The position numbers and the translations under genes were made by a program. From Acinetobacter baumannii (GTDB taxonomy: Bacteria; Pseudomonadota; Gammaproteobacteria; Pseudomonadales; Moraxellaceae), in NCBI RefSeq assembly GCF_009759685.1, contig NZ_CP046654.1, positions 1,054,001 to 1,118,000 on the forward strand: a stretch of 64,000 nucleotides of DNA, read 5' to 3'. Shown here piece by piece: positions 36,610 to 45,624 of this stretch (its first letter is position 1; the number at the start of each line of letters is the position of its first letter). The notes below the pieces were generated by a model. It had not been told where the DNA came from and made no database searches. It saw only the letters and a list, made by a program, of their open reading frames with translations.

Positions 36610-38052
36610 TTAAACTAACTTTTCTTCATGGCTATGAGTTAAATGGGTTGCACGACGCTCTTTACCCCAACCTAGCTTTTCAGACAACAATCCGAAGAAC
36701 ACAATAATGCCGAACAATGCTGTGGTGTAAATCACTTCTTTAAAATAGGTGCCTTCAATCAACATGGTAAGAATTGCACCAATAATTGCAAAGATCACCA
36801 CATAGGTTAGGTAAGGAAACATCCACATTTTAAAGTCAATTTTCACACCTTCAGCTTCTAATTTTTTACGCATACGAAGCTGAGAATAAGCAATGGTCAG
36901 GTACACATATAGTGTTGCTGCACCTGTTGTTAGCATGAAGAAGTCATAAACATTCATACTCTCTGTTGCAGTTAAAATTACCGCAATTACAGAGAAGAAG
37001 CATGACACAATCACACCCACCCAAGGACTGCTTTTACTGTTTACAGAACCAAAACTTTTTGGTGCATCACCACGTTTAGACAACGAGAATAGCATCCGTG
37101 AACACGTGTAAAGCGCTGAGTTAAAGCAACTACATACCGATGTTAGAACTACAAAATTTACGATATGGCGCGCACCCGGAATACCAAGTGCAGACAGAGT
37201 TACACTATAAGTACCCCAAGTCGAATCTTTTAAAAGTTCATTGTTGTGAGGAATAAGACATACAGCAACGAACATTGAACCAACGTAGAATAAAATAATA
37301 CGCCAAACCACCGAGTTTGATGCCTTACGAATTTCTTTAGATGGATTTGCAGACTCTGCTGCTGCTACGGTAACAATTTCAGCGCCAATATAGGCGAACA
37401 TCACCCCAAGCAAGGCGGTAATCACTGACGAACCGCCATTTGGCATAAAGCCTTGAGAGGTTAAGTTACTTATACCAGATGCAGCTGGATTGCCCCAAGG
37501 CCACAAATGCATAATGGCTAAACTACCAATCACAAGGAAAACAACAATCGCGATGACTTTGATGAGCGCAAACCAGAACTCGAATTCACCATAGTTCTTG
37601 ACGTTTTGTAAATTGACAACAACCAGTGCAACAATGACGACGGTCATATAAACCCAGATCGGAATAAACGGGAACCAGTTGTTTAAAATTTTTCCTGCTA
37701 CATAAGCTTCCCAGCCCATGAGCATCGCCAGCGTACACCAGTACAACCAACCAATTGAAAACCCTGCCCAACGACCAATCGCACGGTCTGCATAAGTTGA
37801 AAAAGAGCCACTGTCGGGATTTAAAACGGCCATCTCGCCTAACATACGCATGATGAACCAAACTAGGAGGCCACCTAAAGCATAAGTTAGAAAAACTACA
37901 GGGCCGGTGTTGTAGATAATACTGCCTGAGCCAACAAAGAGAGAGCCACCAATAACCCCTGCAATCGAGATCATGGTTAAGTGGCGTGATTTAAGTCCAT
38001 GTTTTAAACTTTGGGAGTGATTGGCTTCAGAACCATTTTGATGAGCTGCCAT
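36610..38052 (-). CDS. gabP: GABA permease / amino acid permease
   Basis: About 480 residues, APC superfamily proton symporter with twelve helices. N-terminus has the AAT-family signature HLTMISIAGVIGGSLFVGSGSIIYNTGP, then SGSFSTYADRAIGRWAGFSIGWLYW and FAYIGAEIVTVAAAESANPSKEIRKA, all typical of GabP. ATG 38052 with AAGGAAAA upstream. The matching direct-repeat operator at 38237-38268 and the gab neighbours make GABA the likely substrate. Confidence 0.88.
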   Translation of the reverse strand: MAAHQNGSEANHSQSLKHGLKSRHLTMISIAGVIGGSLFVGSGSIIYNTGPVVFLTYALGGLLVWFIMRMLGEMAVLNPDSGSFSTYADRAIGRWAGFSIGWLYWCTLAMLMGWEAYVAGKILNNWFPFIPIWVYMTVVIVALVVVNLQNVKNYGEFEFWFALIKVIAIVVFLVIGSLAIMHLWPWGNPAASGISNLTSQGFMPNGGSSVITALLGVMFAYIGAEIVTVAAAESANPSKEIRKASNSVVWRIILFYVGSMFVAVCLIPHNNELLKDSTWGTYSVTLSALGIPGARHIVNFVVLTSVCSCFNSALYTCSRMLFSLSKRGDAPKSFGSVNSKSSPWVGVIVSCFFSVIAVILTATESMNVYDFFMLTTGAATLYVYLTIAYSQLRMRKKLEAEGVKIDFKMWMFPYLTYVVIFAIIGAILTMLIEGTYFKEVIYTTALFGIIVFFGLLSEKLGWGKERRATHLTHSHEEKLV

Positions 38053-38236
38053 ATCATTTTCCTTAATATATGGAGGATATCGGCTAGTCTCGGAAATCCT
38101 CCGAAGCCAAAAAATATCCCCTAAAAATTTAGCCGTTCTGCCCAATTCCTAAAACAGAAAATTCACTGAGCTTATCCGGCGCTTCCGTATGCATACTTCC
38201 AATGGCTTTAATTTGTCGTTTCGGCACTCAAGAAAC

Positions 38237-38268
38237 GAGAGCCATTTTTGTAATAAAAGAGAGAGCCA
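38237..38268. promoter_or_regulatory. GAGAGCCA direct-repeat operator upstream of gabP
   Basis: GAGAGCCA at 38237-38244 and 38261-38268, again 24 bp apart, with an inverted CGTTTC/GAAACG just left and ATTGC after the second repeat. Identical architecture and spacing to 35017-35048, 185 bp upstream of the gabP ATG, so the same activator should control both. Confidence 0.75.
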
Positions 38269-38357
38269 ATTGCAAAATTTATACGCAAAATTGGCCCTTT
38301 TTATAGAAGATGCTGGTAAATGGCTTTTTGTTTTTATTTTAATCAGATTGAATTTCT

Positions 38358-38906
38358 TTAGTTTTGCTCAGAAATTAATAACGCCTTTGTGCCTGTTTCC
38401 AAAGCTCTAAATATATGTTTTTGATCGGCTGGATAACAAATATAGTCTCCAACACCCAGCTCAACCGCTTCATCAATTAAACCCACTAAAGCTCGCCCTT
38501 CCACTACAATAATATGTTCTACCGAACCAACTGGATGTGGTTCTGAAAGTCGATCTTCGCCCGGTTCAACAATCAATAAATACACATCTCGGCGCGCATG
38601 GGGTGGACAGGTCGCCAACAAAATTGCTTTGTAATTGGCAATCTCCGAACTCACCGTTGGCCCATCGCCACAGCGAATGACTTGCACTTGATTGCTCGGT
38701 TCTTCCATCAGACGTGCAAATGGAATATTGAGTGCCACACAAAGTGCCCATAAGGTTTCAATACTTGGATTACCTTGCCCTGCCTCTAATTGAGAAAGTG
38801 TAGATTTGGCAACACCTGCACGGCGCGCAACCTCTGCCAATGAAAGCCCTGCTCTTTGGCGTTCACGCGTTAAACCTTTGGCAATAATTTCGATTGGCTG
38901 AGACAT
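38358..38906 (-). CDS. XRE family regulator with C-terminal cupin
   Basis: 182 residues. HTH_3 at 5-60 (LTRERQRAGLSLAEVARRAGVAKSTLSQLEAGQGNPSIETLWAL), cupin at about 105-180 (HPVGSVEHIIVVEGRALVGLIDEAVELGVGDYICYPADQKHIF). This architecture occurs in regulators of amino acid or polyamine metabolism and next to azlCD genes. Divergent from azlC, 68 bp apart, so probably represses azlCD and itself. Confidence 0.88.
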   Translation of the reverse strand: MSQPIEIIAKGLTRERQRAGLSLAEVARRAGVAKSTLSQLEAGQGNPSIETLWALCVALNIPFARLMEEPSNQVQVIRCGDGPTVSSEIANYKAILLATCPPHARRDVYLLIVEPGEDRLSEPHPVGSVEHIIVVEGRALVGLIDEAVELGVGDYICYPADQKHIFRALETGTKALLISEQN

Positions 38907-38928
38907 TCATTCTATCCGTTCTATAAAA

Positions 38929-38948
38929 AAAACGATCGTTCGTTTTGA
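38929..38948. promoter_or_regulatory. Palindromic operator candidate between xre and azlC
   Basis: AACGATCGTT (38931-38940) with AAACGA/TCGTTT symmetry, next to TTGACA (38945-38950), placed to block both divergent promoters. Confidence 0.45.
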
Positions 38949-38974
38949 CAAAACAATCAGACTTATTCATTATA

Positions 38975-39670
38975 ATGGAAAATCGTTCGCTATATCATGC
39001 CATGACTACATACGCTCTTATTAGAAAACTTAGTAAAGATACTACTCGCTCGATTTTCTTTGTGTGCCTAGCAACGAGTATCGTTGGTATGTCCTTAGGT
39101 TCACTCGCCGCAAGTTATGGCTTAGCACTCTGGATCCCACTTTGCCTGTCCATATTTGTGCTCGCGGGAACTGCTGAATTTATTTTTATTGGATTCTTGG
39201 CGGTAGGTGGTAGCCCGATTGCGGCTGCAATTGCAGGACTACTCGTCAATTTAAGACATCTACCTTTTGGCATTGCGGTCAATGAACTGATTCGAGGCAA
39301 ATTCTCTCAATATTTTGGGTCTCATATCATGAACGATGAAAGCGTTTTGTTTGGTATGGCACAGCCTGATTTCGAAACCAAAAAGGCTGCTTACTGGCTA
39401 TGTGGTATAGGCATCATGCTCAGTTGGCCACTCGGCGTCACTGCTGGTTATTTTATTGGGAGTGCTATTCCAGACCCTAAAACATTTGGCTTAGATGCGA
39501 TTTTCCCAGCTATTTTAATTGCTCTTACTTTTTCTGCTTTAAAGAATAAGGTGACTCGAAAAGCTGCATTTGCCGGATCAACTTTAGCGTTGATAACCAC
39601 ACCCTTTTTAGCCGCAGGACTTCCGATTCTGATTTCACTTTTTGGCTTGATATGGGGTAGAAAAAAATGA
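38975..39670 (+). CDS. azlC: AzlC family branched-chain amino acid exporter, large subunit
   Basis: About 231 residues from ATG 38975. AzlC-type exporter subunit of the inner membrane: SLGSLAASYGLALWIPLCLSIFVLAGTAEFIFIGFLAVGG and NLRHLPFGIAVNELI are the family core. A TATAAT overlaps the ATG at 38975 (20 bp from TTGACA), so the true start may be ATG 39002. Stop overlaps azlD by 4 bp. Confidence 0.9.
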   Translation: MENRSLYHAMTTYALIRKLSKDTTRSIFFVCLATSIVGMSLGSLAASYGLALWIPLCLSIFVLAGTAEFIFIGFLAVGGSPIAAAIAGLLVNLRHLPFGIAVNELIRGKFSQYFGSHIMNDESVLFGMAQPDFETKKAAYWLCGIGIMLSWPLGVTAGYFIGSAIPDPKTFGLDAIFPAILIALTFSALKNKVTRKAAFAGSTLALITTPFLAAGLPILISLFGLIWGRKK

Positions 39671-39990
39671 GTCAACAGTTACTGATTATTGTAGGGATAG
39701 CTCTACTCGCACTGGGTACGTACAGTATCCGTTTTGCTGGTTTCCACTTAGGTGCCAAGTTTTCATTTTCTGAAAAATACCAAGTTTTACTCTCAAACGG
39801 CGCAACCGTTTTGCTCTGTGCCATTGCTGTGACCACTACATTTTTTGAAGGCCAACATTTCGCAGGTTTCGCACGTATATTTGGGGTGGGTTTGGCACTT
39901 TTCTTGGTTTGGAAAAAAGCCCCGCTTTTATTGGTGATTTGTCTGGCGGCGGCTGGCACAGCACTGGTACGTTTACTTGGAATTGAATAA
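39667..39990 (+). CDS. azlD: AzlD domain protein, small exporter subunit
   Basis: 107 residues, three to four hydrophobic helices, LLALGTYSIRFAGFHLGAKF at the N-terminus as in AzlD. Works with AzlC in branched-chain amino acid or azaleucine export. Overlaps azlC by 4 bp. Last core gene before the island. Confidence 0.88.
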   Translation: MSQQLLIIVGIALLALGTYSIRFAGFHLGAKFSFSEKYQVLLSNGATVLLCAIAVTTTFFEGQHFAGFARIFGVGLALFLVWKKAPLLLVICLAAAGTALVRLLGIE

Positions 39991-39991
39991 T

Positions 39992-40020
39992 AAAAAAGGC
40001 GAGATAAACTCGCCTTTTTT
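39992..40020 (+). terminator. Terminator of azlCD
   Basis: AAAAAAGGCGAG, 5-nt loop, CTCGCCTTTTTT. Confidence 0.9.
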
Positions 40021-40073
40021 GAAACTTTGATTAAAACGGATATACATACTAAAAAAAAATAAATATTTAAATT

Positions 40074-40131
40074 ACAATAAATTAAATAAATATGTTAAAT
40101 AGTCTGTTAAATTAATTTCTTTATATTTAAC
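40074..40131. repeat. Left end of the genomic island
   Basis: A 17-bp element (40074-40090, beginning ACAATAAATT) is repeated exactly in inverted orientation at 51026-51042. About 15 bp inward comes an inverted repeat GTTAAAT, 12-nt spacer, ATTTAAC (40106-40131). The same order, 17-mer then inverted repeat, is seen when reading inward from the right end, as expected for recombinase-recognised termini. Confidence 0.5.
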
Positions 40132-40289
40132 ATTTTTAAGTATTTCATATACAGAATAGCTGAATGTAATTTTTGATATTAATAAAATAGATTAAATTTT
40201 AAATGCATATTGGACACGGTTTATACTCCTCAATGAAAGAGTGGTTGCCATACTCAGTATTTTGCATAAAAAACTATAACCATTTCTAA

Positions 40290-42503
40290 TCAAGATGTAC
40301 TATCTGTTAAACTACCTGTCATCATTTGATAATGACCTATTTGACCAGACTTATTAAAAATCTCTTTAAAAACAGTTAAATATGATTCATTAGTTTGCTG
40401 TCCGTGGTTAATATACAAATCATCATGGATTGAGTGTGAACCATCATTGACCCATGCAAATAACGACTGACAAATTAGCTTCTCATTCCCTTCAAAAAGA
40501 TCACAAATTTCATCTTTTTTCATACTACCCCACATTGTGAAATAGTTTTCAAGAATTCGACGTAATGTATTCTGAATAGTTAGGTTTGACTGATTATTGG
40601 TTTTAATATCTGACCAGAGTAGCTCATAGGCTGAACGAATAGGATTCTCAGAGCATTTTTCAATAGTAGAGCCGCTAGAATTTTTCTTGACCATCCAAAA
40701 GGTTTCATCGCCCATGATCTGATTCTGACTTCGTCTGTTATTAAAAGTAATTTCTTTATGAAAATAGACATTATGGGTCAAAACAAAAACTTGTTTAATC
40801 AAAGCATTATTAGTGCGAACATGATCAAATACACGCTTTATGAGGCTACTTACAATATAGAGAATATCACTATCTAAACTAGAAATAGGGTCATCAAAGA
40901 CTACAATTCTATTTTCGGTAATTCCTGATGAAGAATGGGAGCCTTTTATAAGTGAATAAAAATAGAGGAAAGTTATAAATGTCTTTTCTCCTTCACTCAA
41001 AGATCGGCTAGCATCATCTCCATTTGCTCGGCAAATTCTATAATGACCTTGTTCATCTACAGGGCTTATATAGAATGAGGTAAAGCCGAATGATTTGAGA
41101 AGATCGTTTATTTCATTTACTGTCGGTATTGTTGACGTAGCTTTCTTTTCAAATACTTTTAGTTGAGCTTCTAAATTGCCTAAAATTTCTCTTTTTTGTT
41201 TTAAGCTATTGTTCATTCCATTAATGGTAGATTCGAGTCTCGTCTTATTTTTTAAATAACTACTCAAGTCACTATCTAACTCATTTATAATGTATTTCCA
41301 AACTTGATTTGTAAGGTTTTGCTTTTCAGTCGAGAGGTTCTGGACAACTTGATTGTGGAGCATAATCTTTTGATTTACATCTTGGATCATACCTAAGATT
41401 TTACTAATAATAGGTTCTAATGGTTCTAGAGAAACTTTTAGGCTCGGTTCTGACAATTTCCTTTGTAAGATACCTTTGTTCCGCTCCAAACGCTCATTGA
41501 GTATTTGAGCTTCTGCTTGAAAAAGGTCTATTTCTAAAAAAGGTATATTTTGACTACTTATGAATTGAATTGCATTTAATACCATTTCAGATGTATCTAG
41601 ATATTGACTAAATATTTGTTCAACAATGCCTATTTCCTGCTCATATGTTTCACTAAAAAATTTAAGTAATTCATCAGAAAGACTTGGCGAAGTTATTTGT
41701 TGGCAAAAAGGGCATTGGGGATAACTTTTTTCAAAATGTTTACGTCCATGTTTAACCCAATCACTATTACCTATAGTTTCTATAAGCTTAGAGATATTAA
41801 CATCTTGATTACCAATAATTATTCTTTGCAAAATCGGGTTGTTTTCTACTTCGATAAGTGTAGCAGCATTAAAAACTGGAATAAAATTGTATCTTTCGAC
41901 GTTACGTGAAAATATTGTTGAGGCTTTCTCTTTTAACTCTTCTAATGATAAAAGAATTGATTGATTGATTTGTTTTTCCAGTAGAACTTTATCTTTAAAT
42001 CTTTCCGCACTATTTCTAAATCCAGTAAAAGCATCCTGAAAATACGAGTCATACTTTTGTTTTTTTTTCCAACATTTTGCTTGTATTTCAGGGTCTAATG
42101 CTGCTCTCTCAGCGACTTTACCACCTTGGCTGGCTTCACCATTAAGTTGAATATTTAACCTACGTATCTCATCCTTTACTTTATCGATTTGTGGACGTAA
42201 TAAAGCAATTTGACGTTCTGCCTCAACTTGATCGTCACCTAGGGTAAAAACTCCTTTAACGGTATTTTCTTGATTGAAATTACGATCAATAAAATCTTTA
42301 TTATAGACGAGAGTTTTTATTGGTTCTCCACCAAGCCATTGAAGTAAACAATGTGTGTAGCCTGATGATTGATCTATGATTCTACCAATTGTAGATTTTC
42401 CGGACCCATTTGCCCCAAATATAAAATTTATTTGCTTTAACCCATCTAATTGTGTTGGTACACTATAAGTAGCAACATTATTTATATAGACTCCAGTAAG
42501 CAT
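40290..42503 (-). CDS. AAA_13 ABC-type ATPase with zinc hook, RloC/PrrC-like candidate
   Basis: 737 residues. Walker A GANGSGKST (30-38), long coiled coil with a CPFC zinc-hook (264-267), signature SLSEGEKTFITFLYF, Walker B IVVFDDPISSLDSD and switch VLTHNVYFHKE. In the C-terminal region R648-x3-E652 and H690 (RRILENY ... NDGSHSIHDD) echo the Arg-x3-Glu-His triad of PrrC/RloC anticodon nucleases. RloC is known for a CPxC zinc hook and for cutting tRNA in response to DNA damage. Spacing differs, so the nuclease call is inference; the ATPase call is firm. Cargo of the island, no restriction partner nearby. Confidence 0.65.
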   Translation of the reverse strand: MLTGVYINNVATYSVPTQLDGLKQINFIFGANGSGKSTIGRIIDQSSGYTHCLLQWLGGEPIKTLVYNKDFIDRNFNQENTVKGVFTLGDDQVEAERQIALLRPQIDKVKDEIRRLNIQLNGEASQGGKVAERAALDPEIQAKCWKKKQKYDSYFQDAFTGFRNSAERFKDKVLLEKQINQSILLSLEELKEKASTIFSRNVERYNFIPVFNAATLIEVENNPILQRIIIGNQDVNISKLIETIGNSDWVKHGRKHFEKSYPQCPFCQQITSPSLSDELLKFFSETYEQEIGIVEQIFSQYLDTSEMVLNAIQFISSQNIPFLEIDLFQAEAQILNERLERNKGILQRKLSEPSLKVSLEPLEPIISKILGMIQDVNQKIMLHNQVVQNLSTEKQNLTNQVWKYIINELDSDLSSYLKNKTRLESTINGMNNSLKQKREILGNLEAQLKVFEKKATSTIPTVNEINDLLKSFGFTSFYISPVDEQGHYRICRANGDDASRSLSEGEKTFITFLYFYSLIKGSHSSSGITENRIVVFDDPISSLDSDILYIVSSLIKRVFDHVRTNNALIKQVFVLTHNVYFHKEITFNNRRSQNQIMGDETFWMVKKNSSGSTIEKCSENPIRSAYELLWSDIKTNNQSNLTIQNTLRRILENYFTMWGSMKKDEICDLFEGNEKLICQSLFAWVNDGSHSIHDDLYINHGQQTNESYLTVFKEIFNKSGQIGHYQMMTGSLTDSTS

Positions 42504-42690
42504 AGATTTCCCTATTTTTAATTTGCACGATTTAAAATTTATTTTTTTAGATTATATAGTTACATACAAATATCATCTACTAATTTTAGAAATATAAAAT
42601 CGTCCCATAATAAATAACGGTCGTTTTCTTACATTCGGAACAAGATTCTGAAATGATTTAATTTTTGCTATCCCGTATAAGGTCTTAGAT

Positions 42691-43011
42691 ATGAATCGAT
42701 TAACTTTTATAAACGGTGCGATTGTTTCTGCGACTGATGTTCGCAAATCTTGGAGCAAAATTGTTCAATGTGTCAAAGATAGTCATAAACCTGTTTTTGT
42801 TTATACGAAGAATGCGCCCGAAGCTGTTGTTCTGAGTTTTGAAGAATTTCAAAAAATGCAGGAAATTATTGAAGCTGTCCGGCGTGAACAGCTAGGACAA
42901 CAAATGGTTTATGATCTTTTGGATATTAATCAGCTCACTGGTCAACCGATCAAACACATGCTTTTGAACCCAAAAGGTGTATTTGAAGAAGTAAATGGAC
43001 AAGAAAAATAG
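42691..43011 (+). CDS. Phd/YefM family antitoxin, orphan
   Basis: 106 residues. N-terminal Phd fold VSATDVRKSWSKIVQCVKDSHKPVFVYTKNAPEAVVLSFEEFQKMQEI is typical; C-terminal ~45 residues would be the toxin-neutralising tail. No RelE, Doc or other toxin gene adjoins it: the 270 bp downstream contain only a 32-codon ORF. Either the toxin was lost or the protein acts alone. Confidence 0.85.
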   Translation: MNRLTFINGAIVSATDVRKSWSKIVQCVKDSHKPVFVYTKNAPEAVVLSFEEFQKMQEIIEAVRREQLGQQMVYDLLDINQLTGQPIKHMLLNPKGVFEEVNGQEK

Positions 43012-43281
43012 CTTTTTGAGGATATTAACGGATTCGAGATTAGAGACAAGCTGATTTAAAAGTCATCTTATATTTATATTCGTTGAACAATGAGCTTTTA
43101 TTTTCGTAAAATACTAAGAAGTGGAAAACATATTCGTAAGTTAAGTAGCACTGACATCATAGAGTTGACTAATTTTATTGAAAATTAAAAAGAACACTTG
43201 GATGTCTATAAAATTATATTAAATAACGTACTGGGTAAAGTAATAGACTCACCCTAATAGGCAAGTCTATTAAACCAAAAA
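43012..43281. other. Gene-poor gap after the orphan antitoxin
   Basis: AT-rich; holds one 32-codon ORF (43090-43188, starting MSFYFRKILRSGKHIRK) without a ribosome binding site. No toxin frame found. Confidence 0.5.
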
Positions 43282-45237
43282 CTATTTAAGATTCTTATTG
43301 ACCTCTTTAAAGATAGTTTCAAATCTTGATAAAGTAGCTTCTGAAAGGCTATTAACAAAATCCTTATTACTAGCAAATTCTTTTGCAGGTAAATAATGAT
43401 TAAATCTATTCTTTTTAATAACTTTATTAATTTTTGATAATATATCTTCAATTTCAGTACTTAATTCTTCCACCTTAATTTCAGCATGGGTAGATGAGAG
43501 AGAAATATTAAAAAGTTGCAGATATTCATCAATAGTAAATATATCTTCAATATCAGCTTTTTTTCTATTATCCAAAAAATCATGGAAAAATTTTATATTT
43601 TTATCAGATATAATTTTTTGAATAGTTAGACTATCAAATCTTGCCTGAGACTTTTGGTCAGTAAACGAATCTAATAGGCAGAAAATTGATAGTTTTGAAC
43701 CTCGAAGTAATGAAATAAAACTAGCAACTTTATCTAAACCGCCTGTAGGCACAATTGTAATATCTTCATTTAAGCCAGTTCGTTTATTCGCATTCAAATA
43801 TTCTGAAATTGTGGTCAAGTATAGTAAGTCTGAGACACCTTCTACCAATAGATTTTTTTTAGAAATAAATAAATTCTGTGCAACATCATACCCTAAAGCA
43901 GCTTGTAAAGGGAAAAGTGTATTAGGGTCTTTTTGTTGAATACTATCACTAACGATAGAGCTATCGGAGTCACTAAATACCGTTCTGACCCGATTTAATT
44001 TCGTTGTTTCTACCATGAAAGGTGAGTGAGTTGTATAAATAACTTGATACTTATCAACTAAACTTTCTAAAAAACGTAGTAAATCTGCTTGAGCAGTTGC
44101 ATGCAAGTTAAGGCCTGGCTCATCTAAGAGTAGAATATATTTTGAATTTGAATCAGCCTGAATTTTGTTAAACCAAACTAAGAATGAAAAAAACCAATTA
44201 AATCCTTTACTTCTATTCTGAAGAGGTAAAGAAACTCTCGTTTTCGAGTTTTTTACTCGAATATCTAAGACATGTTCAACAATATTTGTATCGACCGTTG
44301 TAGCACTGCCATAACTTGTATTTACTTGCCTTTTCACAGTAGCTGTTTTTTTATCAATTTTAAATTCAATATTTAAGTTCTGATTTGCAGACCAATATTG
44401 AAATAGTGTGTCAGAAATCAAAGCCTCAGTTGCTTCTAATTCAGCAATAAAGTCTTCGAAATCGTCTGCATTAATAAGTTCATTCACATTAATTTCGGAT
44501 AAATCTAAGAGTGCCTTTGCTGTTTTTAGATCATCCGATAGATCAACATCATCATCTAAAAAACTTTCTAGAATAATCCTTGATGGGAGTTGATAATATT
44601 CATCATAGTAAATAAATTTTGGTAAATGTCTTTTTATTAAAACACTATATGCATATCTTTCAATAAAAGTCATCCATGTAGAACTTTTGAAGAAATATTT
44701 TCTTAAAGGCTCTAACCTTTCGGTTTCATCTGGGAACTTCTTTAATATTTGATCAAATTTCTCTTCTGTTAGAGCCAACTTCAACTCAGTTTTTACATCA
44801 TCACCAATATCAGATAAATTTAAGTGTTTTAAAAATAATTCAAAATTTATCGATACACCACTTATTAATGTAGATGAATCACCATAAGAACTTGTTAGGG
44901 TGATTTCATTACTTCCTTGCCAAGTTCCTTTACCTAACCTATTTTCGATTAAGCCAATTAGTTCATCTGAAATATGATAAGTGCAAATAATTGCTTTAGG
45001 TTTGCTATCCGACTTACTGATACTTTTTAGTTCTTTTCGAGGATAGTCTAACGTTTCGTTAAATTTAAACTTTTCATCATCTTCAAAATAATTAGTTTTA
45101 GCTAAACATTCTAAAACAGAAGTTTTTCCCGATTCATTCATTCCTACTAAAACAGTTATATCTTCCTCAATGTTTATTGATTGAGGAGTTGTAAATGACT
45201 TATATTTTAATATCTCAATATTTTTAAGTTTAATCAT
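43282..45237 (-). CDS. OLD-type ATPase/Toprim nuclease
   Basis: 651 residues. ABC-ATPase: IEILKYKSFTTPQSINIE, Walker A VGMNESGKTSVLE (about 31-43), Walker B YILLLDEPGLNLHATAQADLL, switch VIYTTHSPFMVE; then a C-terminal Toprim with LLVEGVSDLLYL (Glu) and IVPTGGLDKVASFISLLRG...FCLLDSFTDQ (Asp). This is the class 1 OLD layout. Unlike Gabija there is no UvrD-like helicase next to it, so it is a single-gene system. GGAG precedes the ATG. Island cargo, AT-rich. Confidence 0.88.
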   Translation of the reverse strand: MIKLKNIEILKYKSFTTPQSINIEEDITVLVGMNESGKTSVLECLAKTNYFEDDEKFKFNETLDYPRKELKSISKSDSKPKAIICTYHISDELIGLIENRLGKGTWQGSNEITLTSSYGDSSTLISGVSINFELFLKHLNLSDIGDDVKTELKLALTEEKFDQILKKFPDETERLEPLRKYFFKSSTWMTFIERYAYSVLIKRHLPKFIYYDEYYQLPSRIILESFLDDDVDLSDDLKTAKALLDLSEINVNELINADDFEDFIAELEATEALISDTLFQYWSANQNLNIEFKIDKKTATVKRQVNTSYGSATTVDTNIVEHVLDIRVKNSKTRVSLPLQNRSKGFNWFFSFLVWFNKIQADSNSKYILLLDEPGLNLHATAQADLLRFLESLVDKYQVIYTTHSPFMVETTKLNRVRTVFSDSDSSIVSDSIQQKDPNTLFPLQAALGYDVAQNLFISKKNLLVEGVSDLLYLTTISEYLNANKRTGLNEDITIVPTGGLDKVASFISLLRGSKLSIFCLLDSFTDQKSQARFDSLTIQKIISDKNIKFFHDFLDNRKKADIEDIFTIDEYLQLFNISLSSTHAEIKVEELSTEIEDILSKINKVIKKNRFNHYLPAKEFASNKDFVNSLSEATLSRFETIFKEVNKNLK

Positions 45238-45624
45238 AAATATTTCTCCCTAAAATTAAATATATAACATTGATAAAGATTAACAATTTCATTGTTTCCA
45301 AGTTTACTATGACAACTCGCAAAAAACAGTTTTAATGGATATTGGGCATCACCCATTATTTCAATTAATTGAAGTAAATTTATTAAAGCCAACATCAAAC
45401 CAAGTTCCAATTTATAAAGTATTTTTATCACTTAAATTTACAAAATCTATTGATGAGGAATTTAATATATTTTAAAAAATTTTAAAATATAAGCTTTAGA
45501 AATCTTTTCACTAACAAACTAAAACCCTTATTCCTCTTTTTTAGTTTTACATGACTTTAATAAAAAAAGACTACCTTATGGTAAAAATAAAAAGTTAAAC
45601 CACCTAATAATTTACTTTTCAAAA
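45238..45624. other. AT-rich gap between OLD gene and the integration module
   Basis: 387 bp. A plus-strand 46-codon frame (45335-45475, MDIGHHPLFQLIEVNLLKP...) looks vaguely protein-like and could be a gene remnant; a 65-codon frame on the minus strand runs through it. Neither can be supported as a gene. Confidence 0.4.

Noticed and set aside
43090..43188. 32-codon frame downstream of the orphan antitoxin
   Set aside because: Considered as toxin or DUF4236-like remnant; too short and without a ribosome binding site.
45234..45431. 65-codon minus-strand frame directly before the OLD gene, overlapping it by ATGA
   Set aside because: Composition not protein-like, no ribosome binding site, and the opposite strand holds an equally good short frame. 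Treated as chance in AT-rich DNA.
45335..45475. 46-codon plus-strand frame in the gap before the integration module
   Set aside because: Reads somewhat like protein but is short, lacks a ribosome binding site and matches nothing I know; possibly a remnant.
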